From Hyalella azteca (lineage: Eukaryota > Arthropoda > Malacostraca > Amphipoda > Hyalellidae), in NCBI RefSeq assembly GCF_000764305.2, contig NW_025939252.1, positions 2,230 to 66,229 on the forward strand: a DNA stretch of 64,000 nucleotides. Reading direction: 5' to 3'. The notes under the pieces were generated by a model that had not been told where the DNA came from, did no database searches, and saw only the letters and a program-made list of their open reading frames with translations. Position 1 is the first letter of the stretch. Every line of letters begins with the position of its first letter. Below, in pieces: positions 23,378-34,867 of the stretch. The position numbers were made by a program, and so were the translations under genes.

Positions 23378-23525
23378 AATAGAACATTTATCGCTATTTA
23401 TCGCGCTGACACCGCACTTTGATCGTAGAGCATTTATCGCTATTTATCTCGCTGACGTGGCACTTTGATCGTCGAACATTTATCGCTATTTATCGCTATT
23501 TATCGCGCTGACATCGCACCGTGAT
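23378..23525. repeat. Tandem repeat, about 46-52 bp unit, 3 copies
   Basis: CATTTATCGCTATTTATC followed by CGCTGACACCGCACTTTGAT repeats three times; the last copy has a duplicated 12 bp TATCGCTATTTA sub-unit. Confidence 0.93.
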
Positions 23526-23529
23526 CGCT

Positions 23530-25850
23530 TCCCCAATTACTGCATGCGATCATCCCATTGACTGAGTGAATAATTTCCTTGAGCCTTCCTCACTAATAAC
23601 CGAGGGTAAAGTTACTCGCTTTACCCATTTGCGTTACAAGTAACACATAATCTCATTAATTTCGCAGCCATTGTCCTCATTACTATGAACATTATCGTAC
23701 TATTGAGTACATCATTCAATCATTACAACGTCAAGATCCGGTAGTATCAGCTGATCGATCTAGGGCTGTCGAATAGATCGATCTGATGAAAATTGAATTA
23801 ACTTTTTATTGAAAATTAAAAAATTAAATTAAATTAATGTCCGATTAATTAACACGATTAATTGCTGAAATTTATGCATTAAATAATCTAATGGCGATTT
23901 GCCGAATTATATGAGCTCGATTGATGAAAATTAACTATGTAACTGAACGCAAAAGTTGCAAGGTTTTTAAATCCAAGGTTTCACTGCTGCATATCGTCTC
24001 AGGTTGCTTCAATATCTAGTTTGTGTTTCATAATTAAAACTGTTTTATTAATTAATTATCTAAATAGCACAACGTGGCCAATGCGCCATCGATATGCAGG
24101 GTTTTGTCTCAAGATACTTTTTGAAATTCATTCCATGAAAAATTTACTCTGTTCCCTTAATGAGTAATAGCCATAGTTCAAGAGTAAACCTTTCGCATGA
24201 AGTGCCCGATATTATCAACCATCAAAACTCATCACTTTGATTCATTAAACATGAAGTGAAATTTTGCCAGCACCTGCCTAATGTAAACTGAAACTACCAG
24301 CTACTACACACACTACCACAAGATCACGTAGGTTGGCTTCTTCTCAACTTCTGCATACAGCATCTCTGAAAACGGCAATCAAACAAACTCCTAGTCACCA
24401 TTGACAAGTTGGTGTATTTTATTGTAAAATAATAAACCTATTATATTTCCATAATGAATAATTATTGAACCACAGTACAGTCTTCCAGAAAGTTTGTACT
24501 CGTGTGTTAGGTAGCTTGACTAAACGTTCAGTGATCACTGCCAGCATTATTGTGATCTTGATCGTATTGTGCAAAGGTTGTGTGCGCCATTGTGAGTCTC
24601 AGAAGCTTGTCGTCTCTCTTGGTTTGTTTGTAATGTGGCTCAGACTTGGTGCATTGAAGTCAGTTCATTTATTTGTTCATTGATCTTCGTATCGGTCGGT
24701 GAATTGGTCCCTATGTGTTGTATTATTTATTGTACGTTCATTTGAAACTATCGTACGTTTTATGTATCTGTAGAAAATAGCTTACTTCACTCATTCGTCA
24801 ACTAAATTTGTTGCATCGGTGTGAGTTATTGATTTTATTTATATTGAATCCCACTCTTTGGACCGTACGAAATGCATGCGCTCCCAAGTTTGTGCCTCCA
24901 TTGCCTCCAATGAATCCTATAATATAACATGTTATTAGTTGTGGCTATTTTCATGTGAGGTCCCGACAAATGCAATGTGGTTGTCTGCATCTACCCCGAC
25001 AGGTCGAGAATGTCTGCGGGTTTAGGCAGTTCCGTGCACCGCTCAAGGTGATCGGGGCTCAATTCCGGATCTCAACTCAAGGGATTCTTGCATGCATATA
25101 GGATCTCATGTCTGTAATGGCGCATTCAGTGTCTGGAGATGATTGTTCCTGTTGTCGGAATGTTTGCAAAATTGAAGCCTGGATCACAGTTACTGTTGGA
25201 CCAGAGAATTAACTGAATCTTTAGTCTGAGAAAAAATTGTTGAATCCAAATTCTGTGCCTTAGAAGTGTACAAGATTCCTCATGTTATTGGTTATGCTTG
25301 TCCAGTGGAATGAAATTACAGTTATTCGAGCGCCAATTTGCTCACTTGTGCTGCAAGTTGACTTTAATCGTTGCAATCTCATGACATCTTCTGTTTCCAG
25401 TTTGTTTTGCGTGTTCGGTGTTAATAAAAAATTATATATAAGATTGATACGTGAGCATGTCTCAAGAACAGAATATAAATCTGCTAATAATATTCTCAAC
25501 AATAAAATAATTTTCTAAAGAACACTAAGGTATATATTAGAATGACTATTCCGGATGAAATAATATTCTGTAAAAGAGAATATTTTTCGGTTCTTCGTGC
25601 CGCTGTTGTCCACTACTCAATAATCATTAATTATGCCTTTATTTTTTATCGTCTTGTTTATTCACACTTGTACACTCTACAGTGATTGGGACTGACGTGT
25701 ACACTGTACATATCAGTCCAACTCACGCCATGTATATAAGCATTTTATTATCTTGAAACCGTACTGCTTGTTCAGCATATTAATATAAATACACAGTATA
25801 GTAAAGTATTTATCTAAAATTAATATAGTATTATTAGTATTCTAATTGCA
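23530..25850. other. No gene recognised
   Basis: AT-rich sequence; a GC-richer patch at 24960-25080 has no coherent frame. Only chance-length frames. Confidence 0.5.
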
Positions 25851-25851
25851 G

Positions 25852-25970
25852 TTAGAAAGGCAGATCTTTGTCTCCATTTTCCATTAGTACCAAAGTTCGT
25901 TCCTCATTCAAACATGTATGAGGGTGAACACCTAGAGTCTGTGTAACTATTGAGTTGAAGACTAAACTTC
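25852..25970 (-). CDS. Possible terminal exon, unknown protein
   Basis: On the - strand an acceptor GTTTTCACATCATAG is followed at 25970 by a frame ending in TAA at 25852-25854. The peptide is about 39 residues and includes TQTLGVHPHTCLNEERTLVL, ending DKDLPF. It looks coding-like but is short, and no family is recognised. Confidence 0.22.
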
Positions 25971-26559
25971 CTATGATGTGAAAACTCTTAATAATTAGTG
26001 CAATAATTACCGTGTCATGTACGATGATAGATTTCATGGTACTGAGGTATCAGAGGCGCCTAACAGCAATCATTTGCCATACATCATCATCAGGAGGCTG
26101 GTAAAGGCTTTAGCTTCAAGTGTTGCTTCAAATTAAGCTCTTCCCTACATCTCTGTATCAGTAATTTCAAACATATTTATCTCTTCTATCAGTAAATTAG
26201 GACGTATTTATTTCCTGCTTCAGAAAAATAATGTCTATCAATCATCCAATGTGATCTATCATTGCTTTAATAGCAGCTCAAAAAAGTATTAAGTATGGTC
26301 CGCTTATTATTGACGTGAATGTTGGAACAAAAACGCTTTTGGTGTTATCGACATATATAATCATTTTGAAGTAACTTCCACCGTCAAAAATTATTTCTTT
26401 ACAAATATTTCTCACATCTTAAATAATTTTAATGTTTCCTTTTTCAATTTATCATTTGCTAATTGATCGTTCTTATAATTTATTAAAATTTGAAAATTGA
26501 TTTCCTTCACTTACCAATAAAAAAAGTGACTGATACATCCATATATTGACAATATTGTA

Positions 26560-26880
26560 GAGCAGATCTACTGATTCTACTATTAACAAGGCTGCTCTAC
26601 TTTTTCTACTGCAACAGATCAGCTTTACTGGTGCTACTGTTAATAGAGCAGCTCTACTTATGCTATTGCAACAAATTAGCTCTACTTAATTGTGCTACTG
26701 TCAACAAGGCGGCTCTACTTATGCTACTGCGACAGATTAGCTCTACTTAATTGTGCTACTGTCAACAAGGCGGCTCTACTCATGCTACTGTCAACAGGGC
26801 AGCTCTACTTATGCTACTGTCAACAGGGCAGCTCTACTTATGCTACTGTCAACAGGGCAGCTCTACTTATCCTACTGTTG
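26560..26880. repeat. Minisatellite, 29 bp unit plus longer variants
   Basis: GCTCTACTTATGCTACTGTC followed by AACAGGGCA starts at 26802, 26831 and 26860, exactly 29 bp apart. Upstream copies are longer and more diverged (for example TTAGCTCTACTTAATTGTGC). The tidy 3' end suggests recent amplification there. Confidence 0.94.
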
Positions 26881-27738
26881 ACCGTGCGTCCTGTAGCTGA
26901 CAGCGTCCAGGTCTTTAGCTCCTAACCTTTACTCTGTAATGTCATCCTGTATTTATTTCTACGAGCTGTCGGTGCTCTGATCCCTGGCAGCTTGATCGCG
27001 TAAACTCTTTATCTCTGGCTTCTTGTGATTTAAATAACCTTTACGAACGATCTATATGCATGTTTTTCCGATGATTTTTATTATTAATGCTTTGTTATAC
27101 TCGGTAGCTTTTTATTTGTGTTAATTTTTAAGCAATCAGATTCAATTTGTATTTAGCACTGGAATAAATGTCCAATTTGGTCTTTATTGTTACAGTATTC
27201 TTATTTTCGTAATTAATGCAATGAAATCAACGTTCACATTACTTCGCCGACACAAACAATCGTTAAAGTATCGTTATTTTAAATTAGAAAAAAATAAAGC
27301 ATCGTTATTTTGATTAACATAACATATTTAACAATCGTTAAATGTACGTGTAATTCGAAAACTTGTTTAGCTCATAAAAGCTTCGTTAACAAGCGGCCTT
27401 CAGAGCCTCGTTGGACGTGTGAAAGTCGTGCATCTTGAGCAGCAATGCGTGCAATGCAGACCAAGTCATGGGCATTTACAGTCATCCATTTTGCCTCAAT
27501 GCAACATTAATCTTGGACTTCTCAGATCTTGACCTCCGCCGTGTATAGATTTGCATGAGGCGAGTAGTTCGCTGGTCTCGAGGCATCCTGTAGTGAGAAA
27601 ACGATGTGTGGGAGCGGGCTGGGTCTTGCCTTCACGAATTTCCCATATTTTTGTTTATAAATTGAGTTTTTTCAAGTTTTCAATATTAAAATATACATTT
27701 TGTTTACATTTACACTTTAGGCTTACACATACGAGTCT
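26881..27738. other. No gene recognised
   Basis: AT-rich sequence; TCGTTATTTT-type repetition around 27250-27330. No long frame. Confidence 0.5.
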
Positions 27739-27877
27739 GCATTAGATTGATAAGGAACAATATTTTGCTTTTGTATGATGTCAATCCAATTGTCTTCCTT
27801 CTCTGAAACCAGCCTTTACATCGTTGCAATATACGACTTCGCACTATACACGCAAGCATCTCAATCACCAATTTACT
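27739..27877 (+). repeat. Local duplication A, copy 1
   Basis: GCATTAGATTGATAAGGAAC begins at 27739 and again at 28567, 828 bp away. Identity is high through CAATATACGACTTCGCACTA up to TCACCAAT, then stops. The 157-residue + frame at 27824-28297 starts inside this copy; I do not recognise that protein and treat it as chance. Confidence 0.93.
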
Positions 27878-28367
27878 TACAAGAAAACATCACGAAGTCT
27901 TCATTTTACGCATTCCGATTTTCGTAATATACGATCAACGTGCCTGTTGATCCGTGTTGCTTCTTGCAAATTATGTGAATCTTGCCAAAACCCAACAAGT
28001 TGTTGCGTCTGTTATCGCTTTCCTCTGCATTTTCAAAACAGATTGCCGTCTATTACTGGGAAAATCATCATAACCTTCACACGGTGCTCGGTTCCGTACT
28101 TCGTGCCTGACGTTCCCGGTGTAATGTTGCTAGATGTCTACGCGCTGCAAATAACGCTGCTCATAACTGCTGTTATTATGAACAGCGATGCGGTTGTGAA
28201 CAGCTACTTTCTCATGGCTGCCGTGATGTTGAAGAAGCTCTTATTTTTGCGTTGGTCTAAATTATCGCTCATTAATGGATGCGGTGGCCGAATGTAGCCG
28301 CTGGGCGTTGTGGGTGCACCTGTTATAAAGTTGCTCCCACCGCTGCTCGGTCTCATCCGTATAGCTG

Positions 28368-28460
28368 TCTAACCAGACATCTGACGTTGAAATAACGTTG
28401 ATTAAACGTTCTTTTAACGACGACAACTCGTAATCAATGTTGTCTCAAAGTTATTTGCCT
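28368..28460 (+). repeat. Dispersed repeat, AACGTTG-rich, copy 2
   Basis: Contains CCAGACATCTGACGTTGAAA, TAACGTTGATTAAACGTTCT and AACTCGTAATCAATGTTGTC, matching 22391-22487 in order and orientation with scattered differences. Confidence 0.8.
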
Positions 28461-28842
28461 GCAGGGTAGAGTCTTCACATTAATTAGCATAACCAGAAAG
28501 TGATCTCTAATTGCCTGACTTCTGATTGCTTCCATATTTAGGATAATGATTTACATTTTAGTTTAAGCATTAGATTGATAAGGAACAATATTTTGCTTTT
28601 GTATGATGTCCAGCCATTTGTCTTCCTTCTCTGAAACCAGCCTTTACATCGTTGCAATATACGACTTCGCACTATACACGCAAGCATCTCATTCACCAAT
28701 ATACCAATTGGTGAATGACCAATATACTTATTTGCCTGCAGGGTAGAGTCCTTACATTAATTGGCTTAACAAGAAAGTGATCTCTAATTGCCTGACTTCT
28801 GATTGCTTCCATATTTAGGATAATGATTTACATTTTAGTTTA
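28452..28842 (+). repeat. Nested local duplications A and B
   Basis: Block B (TTTGCCTGCAGGGTAGAGTC to TTACATTTTAGTTTA) occurs at 28452-28565 and again at 28729-28842, 277 bp apart. Between them lies the second copy of block A (28567-28702), whose other copy is at 27739. Block A here ends in a hairpin, ATTCACCAAT (28691-28700) and ATTGGTGAAT (28707-28716). Confidence 0.93.
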
Positions 28843-28869
28843 TGTTTGGTTTGTGGTTTATCTTTACTC

Positions 28870-29275
28870 TTTGCACCTGCCCTATCTTATTCTCTTTACG
28901 CCTGCCCTATCTTACTCTTTACGCCTGCCCTATCTTACTCTTTACCCCTGCCCTATCTTATTCTTTATGCCTGCCCTATCTTGCTCTTTACGCGTACCCT
29001 ATCTTACTCTTTACGCCTACCCTATCTTACTCTTCACGTCTGCCCTATCTTACTCTTAAGCCTGCCCTATCTTTTTCTTTATGGCTGCCCTATCTTACTC
29101 TTAAGCCTGCCCTATAGGTCACTCCTTACTTCTGCCCTATCTTACTCTTTACGCCGGCCATATCTTTTTATTTTTATACTCTTTAAGCCTGCCCTAGGTC
29201 ACTCATTACTCCTGCCCCAGCTTACTCTTTACGTTTGCCCGTAACTCACTCTTTTCCCATACCCTTACTCACTTT
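28870..29275. repeat. Minisatellite, 23 bp unit, about 16 copies
   Basis: CTGCCCTATCTTACTCTTTA followed by CGC repeats, degrading toward the 3' end where GGTCACTC and TTTTTATTTTTATAC insertions appear. All three + frames stay open across part of it because 23 is not a multiple of 3 and the unit is pyrimidine-rich; those frames are not genes. Confidence 0.95.
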
Positions 29276-29279
29276 TTCC

Positions 29280-30310
29280 GCCTGTTTCTGTGTCTCTATT
29301 GCAGCTTCTCGCTCTTCTCCTAGTTCCGTAAGCTAGGCCCGAGTTTCCTCTTTTTGTCGCGAAGTTCATGTCCCTAAATGCTTGTTGATTTCATTGGAGT
29401 GATCAACCGCCTTCGTCGGATTACAGATACAATATTAAGTAGGCACGCCTGTTATCCTTTCGGGGTTTCCGCGTTATAGAATTTCCGTTTATAGAAGCTA
29501 TGTTTAATCCGACTTTTTCCGATCTTTCGTGTCTTACGTTTGGTATTCCGGCCTTCTTCTTGGTTCACATGCCATGCACGATGTCCGAGTCGTTAAAGTT
29601 TAGAACGCCAAGATTGGAGCAGTTAGTTGCGGATTCAAAGCCCAGCTAGCTATGAGAATTTTTTAATGTGTAGGTTCTGCAAAACGGGAGATTTTGTCTA
29701 ATCGACCATGACACCTTTATTTATTTTTATTGATATTGTTTTTACCATCCCAATAACATGGTGCCTGGAATGATCTTCATTGCTACAACAGGCGTGAAAT
29801 TAGCTCCAGAGTAGATTTTGAAATCTAATCAGTTATTTTTCACGGTTGTTGGTCAACGATGTCGCGTTGTGAATTTTTTTAATTACTCGTATTAAAACTG
29901 TAGCCAGAAAAAACATCTTACTCCATTGTGGAAATATACGTACATGCATATTTCGGGACGTACAATTTGACAACGTACAAATTTCATATTTACATATTAT
30001 GTTTCGTTGACTTTATATCAAGATTTCGAGTACAGCGCACTGTAAACCCTCCTTTTCACTTTCTTAAATTTTCCTTCCTTCTCTGGAATTCCTTCTTGAA
30101 TTAAAAAAAAAGTTCATCTCTTCGCTCACGGTCGTTAAGGCTGATATCCTGCGCGTATAGGATACGCTGACTCCCACGGTCTCGGCCGTCTTCAAAATTT
30201 CGCTCGCTACGCAATTCTGGAACGAACGATCATTCCCGGAATGATCGTTTTCTGATGAGCCTCTGTCGTTCTGGAACTCATTTGAAGCTGGAATGCGCGA
30301 GCTTTTGTGT
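29280..30310. other. No gene recognised
   Basis: Mixed composition, no frame of note. Nothing further seen. Confidence 0.5.
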
Positions 30311-30317
30311 CTGGAGT

Positions 30318-30380
30318 CACGCTCTTGTTCTTGCTGTTGTTCTTGCTGTTGTTCTTGCTGTTGTATTTGTTCTTGCTGTT
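30318..30380. repeat. 12 bp microsatellite-like array
   Basis: GTTCTTGCTGTT repeated about four to five times. It encodes N/K- or C/S-rich low-complexity peptides in different frames, which are artefacts. Confidence 0.93.
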
Positions 30381-30825
30381 ATCGCTTGCGTTGTAGGTTT
30401 CATCACTGGTGTAGCTTTTGTCGAACTGCATCTGTTGCTTGTCATATTAAAATTAATTTACTGTCATTATGTTCGGACAGCAGTACGATGAGAAACTTGT
30501 GCAGTATTTCGATGGCTCTGATAGTTTCATCAGACATCACGCAGCATTTGTAATGCAATTAAGACATGCATCAACCGTTAACATTAAATACGGCCTGTAA
30601 TCCTTCAGCAACAGCGGCCATATTAAAAAATTGCCCGCATCACATCTGTCCTGATGGCTGCTGCAGAGAACCTATTAAATTATACCAGGAAAATAATTCG
30701 TTCCAAAACCCTAAGCCGCCTTAGACAAAACAATGCATGCGTCGCAGAATGCAGGGCCGGCGTCAGCTGGACAGCGGCGCCCGACATGCGGGCTGAGGGC
30801 TTTTTGCCCCGACGCTAACGCCAGG

Positions 30826-30990
30826 TAATTCCAGATACCCGCGTCCTGTTGTCCAGAGTAACGCCTGATACCCGCGTCCTGTTGTCCAGAGTAACGCCTG
30901 ATACCCGCGTCCTGTTGTGCAGAGTAACGCCTGATACCCGCGTCCTGTTGTGCAGAGTAACGCCTGATACCCGCGTCCTGTTGTCCAGAG
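30826..30990. repeat. Minisatellite, 33 bp unit, 5 copies
   Basis: GATACCCGCGTCCTGTTGTC followed by CAGAGTAACGCCT; copies alternate between TTGTCCAGAG and TTGTGCAGAG. The unit is in register with codons, so a repetitive frame (30849-31043) stays open; no gene is inferred. Confidence 0.95.
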
Positions 30991-31157
30991 TAACTCCCTG
31001 GTATAAGTATTACCTAATGCACCGAGACAATATCGTCCCGTGATTCGGCACAGTTATAAACCATTCCTCAAAATAACCTGAATTTCTGCGCTTTAAATTT
31101 CTTAGTACAATAAATTCTAAGGCTAAAGTACACAATAAACTGCTGCCAAAAACTCAC

Positions 31158-31376
31158 CGAAGAACCTGCACCGAGCGGTGGCTGATAGCGTATCAGGACG
31201 CTTATCATACGAGGGCTCCCTGAGATTGCTGGTAAGGCCGCACTTCTGATCTCCACTCAACCGCCGGCCAATTGACTGTATCTTATTCAGCTTGTGTCGT
31301 CCTATCTCTGTATGAACACGAATGTTTTTATGGTTTACATTTATAGGCATTTGTTTAGAGTTTAGACCATGTTGGA
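31158..31376 (-). CDS. Possible internal exon with good splice signals
   Basis: On the - strand the acceptor CAATTGTACCTTTGCGCAG ends at 31377 and the donor TTCTTCG|GTGAGT starts the intron at 31157. The 219 bp between are open in one frame and encode QHGLNSKQMPINVNHKNIRV, then HTEIGRHKLNKIQSIGRRLS, then DQKCGLTSNLREPSYDKRPD. Both splice signals are close to consensus and the peptide is polar and mixed. No family recognised and no neighbouring exon identified. Confidence 0.3.
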
Positions 31377-31630
31377 CTGCGCAAAGGTACAATTGTTCTT
31401 AAAATCGGTGCGGTAATAACTTTGCAGAATTATGCCGTCTGACAAGTGTTGAAGGATTTTAAAACGTTTAAATTTAAGAATTTTTTTAATTTATATGAAT
31501 AAATTTTGCTATAAAATATTCGTGAGTGTTAGGCAGCCATGGTACGACTTGAATAGATTTTAAGTTTAATTATGACACTAACATTCTTTGCCGTTTGTAT
31601 TTGGTTAGTTTTGTTCTGGTATTGTTTGAA

Positions 31631-31714
31631 GTACTCACTGCAGTGAGTGACAGAGAGCGCATTTTCCCGTCGACGAAAATGTGAAGTCACGGACGGAAAG
31701 ACGGACGGACGGAC
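31631..31714 (+). repeat. Dispersed repeat with 16 bp palindrome, copy 1
   Basis: Reads GTACTCACTGCAGTGAGTGA, then CAGAGAGCGCATTTTCCCGT, then CGACGAAAATGTGAAGTCAC, then GGACGG repeats. ACTCACTGCAGTGAGT is a perfect palindrome. An inverted copy is at 48443-48528. Confidence 0.9.
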
Positions 31715-31719
31715 ATGAC

Positions 31720-32511
31720 GAGTACAATAGGGCATTTTTTCCATAAATGAGAAAATGCGCTAATAATTCTCTTCACGCATGTGAATATTCCCGCAATATA
31801 ATTGTGAACAAAAAAGACTAACTTCTTTCCAACCATCACTTGTCGTGGCAGCCATCACCAAGTCGTTCGTCACGACAGCTAGCATCTCACACGCATTCGT
31901 GTGTCGGTCGAACGTAAAGCAGGTAAAGCATTAGTGTTTTTCAGCCAAAATGTAATTAGGTGACGTCTTGGTGCACATGTAAAGCTTCTCCTAAGAACTT
32001 CCTAGCATTCTAAAGCCTGATTACTAAACTCTATCCGAACTCTTTATCTTCATGCCGACTGGTCAGTTCTGCGACCAATCCTGTGGCAGAGATTGATGGC
32101 GTGTGAGAAGCTCTGCTTATGCATGGCACCAGGGCTGCCAGATGGTTTTTTTTCCGGCCAAATTTGAATGTTTGGGCATTCTTTCAATTACGTTGGCCGG
32201 CAAAAATCTATACTGTCCTTAACATATTGTATTATTATGTATAAAAAACGAAAAATGGGATTCTTCTATGCGAATCACAAATTTAATGAATAGATTAAAA
32301 TTTACAATTATTGATTTTTGGCCGGTTATGGCTTTTTTGTGGATGCATTTGGCCCTTTTTTCCTGCTATATTCGACGTTACATACACAAGGCAGATCACG
32401 ACGCGTTTAAAATGAATTTGTTATGACAAATATCATTCGAAGATATTGGGTAGCATAACAAGATGTTCAATTTTGACTTTCTCAATCCTTCTATGTCTGC
32501 TTGTAATTCTT
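31720..32511. other. No gene recognised
   Basis: AT-rich sequence with no open frame above background. Confidence 0.5.
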
Positions 32512-32685
32512 AACTCAGAAAAATGAATGGCTCATATTGTTCAAAAAGGGACACACGGTCTTATAACCACAGCACGAGCGGAGAGCGGACGTATCACTGA
32601 TACGCCCTTTTGTTGGGCCAAACAGGGTTAGGATGACCCACAGAAAGGAAAAGATGCGTCTTTTTTGAACGAAATCTCATTTATT
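32512..32685 (+). mobile_element. MITE-like element, copy 9
   Basis: Left end AACTCAGAAAAATGAATGGC, then ATTGTTCAAAAAGGGACACA; TATCACTGATACGCCC; core GGGCCAAACAGGGTTAGGAT then GACCCACA; GATGCGTC and TTTTTTGAACGAAATCTCAT. The right terminus merges into TTTATTTATCTT low-complexity sequence. Confidence 0.78.
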
Positions 32686-32850
32686 TATCTTATTTATTTA
32701 TATATTTATTTTATTTATCTTATTTATTTTTAAGGAAACTACGAAGTTTCATGTCAGGCGCCGCTAATGCTCATTTCACTTCTCACTTCACTGCTCACTT
32801 CACTTCACTGCTCGCTTCCATGTGTTCGTGGAACAAAAATGCGGCATCAT

Positions 32851-32985
32851 CACTCAGAGAAATGAGTAAGAATTTGTCCCAATAGCAACGCACTTTTTTC
32901 TTGTGTTTTCCCACACAAGGACACAAGGCGCATCGCCTCAGGTAAGGCCAGCGGGTAGCCAGAACGACTGCAGCTTGCAGGGCTA
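32851..32985 (+). mobile_element. MITE-like element, copy 10 (right half diverged)
   Basis: Starts CACTCAGAGAAATGAGTAAG, then TTTGTCCCAATAGCAACGCA and GGCGCATCGCC. The following AGGTAAGGCCAGCGGGTAGC is only faintly core-like. It runs directly into copy 11, so two elements lie end to end. Confidence 0.68.
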
Positions 32986-33142
32986 CACTCAGACAAATGT
33001 TTGAGACTTTGTCCAAATATTGATGCAATTTTTGCCCCATTATGGGTTATCCTGACCCTGTTTAACCCAACAAGAGCATATCACAGATACGTGCGGAAAG
33101 TTTCAATATTTGGACAAAAGAACGATCAAATTTTTCTCAGTG
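32986..33142 (-). mobile_element. MITE-like element, copy 11, best preserved, 157 bp
   Basis: The left end CACTCAGACAAATGTTTGAG continues ACTTTGTCCAAATATTG. The right end, read on the - strand, is CACTGAGAAAAATTTGATCG continuing TTCTTTTGTCCAAATATTG. The two ends therefore pair over about 37-40 bp with few mismatches. The middle, on the - strand, has CGTATCTGTGATATGC and GGTTAAACAGGGTCAGGATA then ACCCA. Core orientation is opposite to most copies. Confidence 0.85.
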
Positions 33143-33785
33143 CATTTTAGTGTTCTGACTTCTCAATGTACAATGGGCGACTGCTCTTTGAATGTAAAAA
33201 TTCTTGCCAGTCAACAGTCTGAATTCAACTTAATTAAAAGTATCATCAATTTTATTTTTCTTCTTGAAACAAAAATGTTCACTTCTCTGTTCTATGCTTC
33301 ATGTACAGTATATTTTTCCAGATTTGTGTCTATGAAACATTTTCAATGTAAATATAATACTTGTTAGCATAGTGCTCACTGTAGCTTGATTTTTTTTTTT
33401 AAATTGTGGCTTTGGCGAGCCCAAATTCTTGGCATTAGGCAGGGGCAACTCCTAACCTCTTGAACACCTGCTAGATTTCATCGAACAATATCTGAAATTT
33501 TAATGATTAATTTTTAATTTGTAATTTTCGTCGAAGCTCGTATAAACTAATCAATGGTGCAGCTTATATTTGTTTATCTCTTTCTTTAAAAAAATTTTCC
33601 AGTGTTCAGTAAATGTGTCGCGGGTCCGGTCCGTGCCAGAGGTGCAGCTTGTCCCGAGGCGCGGTCTGTAATTATATAAGCATGGTCCGTGCAACCTGCC
33701 GTCTAACGTACCAGCAACCTCCAGCTATGACTAACGCCTGTAGCCTATGCACATATCACCTTTTTCCAACTCTCCACCCTTCTTC
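33143..33785. other. No gene recognised
   Basis: AT-rich then mixed sequence; no supportable gene. Confidence 0.5.
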
Positions 33786-33952
33786 TACACCACATCTTCC
33801 CACTTCGACCACCGCCTCATCTGCACAACCGCCTCCGCCACCTCCTCCATCTCCCCACCCCTCCTTCTTCTCCACCACATCTGCCACCTCAACCACCGCC
33901 TCATCTACACAACCACCTTCACCACCTCCTCCATCTCCCCGCCCCTCCTTGT
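33786..33952. repeat. Tandem duplication, 84 bp unit, pyrimidine-rich
   Basis: ACCGCCTCATCTGCACAACC at 33811 recurs as ACCGCCTCATCTACACAACC at 33895, 84 bp later, followed in both by CACCTCCTCCATCTCCCC. Low-complexity P/S/T-rich frames on the + strand and G/E/V-rich frames on the - strand come from it. C/T-rich sequence continues to about 34080. Confidence 0.9.
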
Positions 33953-34867
33953 TGCTGACCTCTGACCTGTGTTGACACGCGTCCGGGACCATGCGTGCAA
34001 GCTGCTATCTTCTGCCTCCCTTCCTCCCCTTCCTTCCCCTCTTCCTTTCCTCTCTTGAGGTCCTGCTGAACCTGTCTCTTCGTTACCTCATCCTCGAATG
34101 TTTTACTGTTGCTTTGCCTCGATATTCCCGCGCATGCAACTTTCATTTATTGACCCTCGCTATACGAAGTGGTTCAATTTAACACAAGTATCCTCCGCTT
34201 GATAGTGACTTAACAATAGATTCTGGGTACAATTTACATGAATATTTACCGAAACACCTACTGGTAAGCGTGCGTTAAATAACTACAAGTTGCTCTTATT
34301 AGGAGTAATTGTTAGCTTCCTTCTAATACTTAGAATGAACTACTTCTACTACGTCTACTTATGTATAAGAACCACGTCTACTTAGTTCTGGACAAGTTTA
34401 ACGAATATCTTAACCTCGGCAAGCGAGCTCGGCTGAATAATAAACAATAATTCTAACCTGTATGACGCCACCTAGCAAGTGAGCCAGTTCTTTTATTAGG
34501 TAGGTAATATTACTAACAACTTTTATTTCTCTAATAACAGCCTTGTTGTGAATCTGTCTTGAGCTATTGGAAGTTAATGCCCAAGCTATCAAGATACTAT
34601 CATAAATCTCTTAATTAATTAAATCCAGGAATAATAAAACTATCGGACCTCCTACCTCTGCATCACATATAATAATCACTTGAAGAACAGGAATAATGAA
34701 ACTCTTGAAACTCCGGTCTCGGCATCCGCTATAATCCAGGCAGCGGATTTATTTATATTTATTGCGGGATGAATTTGTACATGTTGCCGCGAGGGTATCC
34801 ATGGCGTCCGGCCAGAGACTTGGTTTTAAGGCGTGTGTTGTAGCGATGAATTAGTGCGGCTCCGTGT

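Noticed and set aside
24950..25080. tRNA-like or SINE promoter sequence (GGGGCTCAATTCCGG region)
   Set aside because: No matching A box, anticodon arm or acceptor stem could be drawn.
27824..28297. 157-residue + frame as a real gene
   Set aside because: Begins inside a duplicated block, no recognised domain, no clear splice or promoter context; length is possible by chance in this window.
28823..29244. Hydrophobic repetitive proteins (LPYLTLYA type) as membrane proteins
   Set aside because: Three frames over a pyrimidine-rich 23 bp array; hydrophobicity follows from composition.
32795..33040. 81-residue - strand protein
   Set aside because: It lies within MITE copies 10 and 11.
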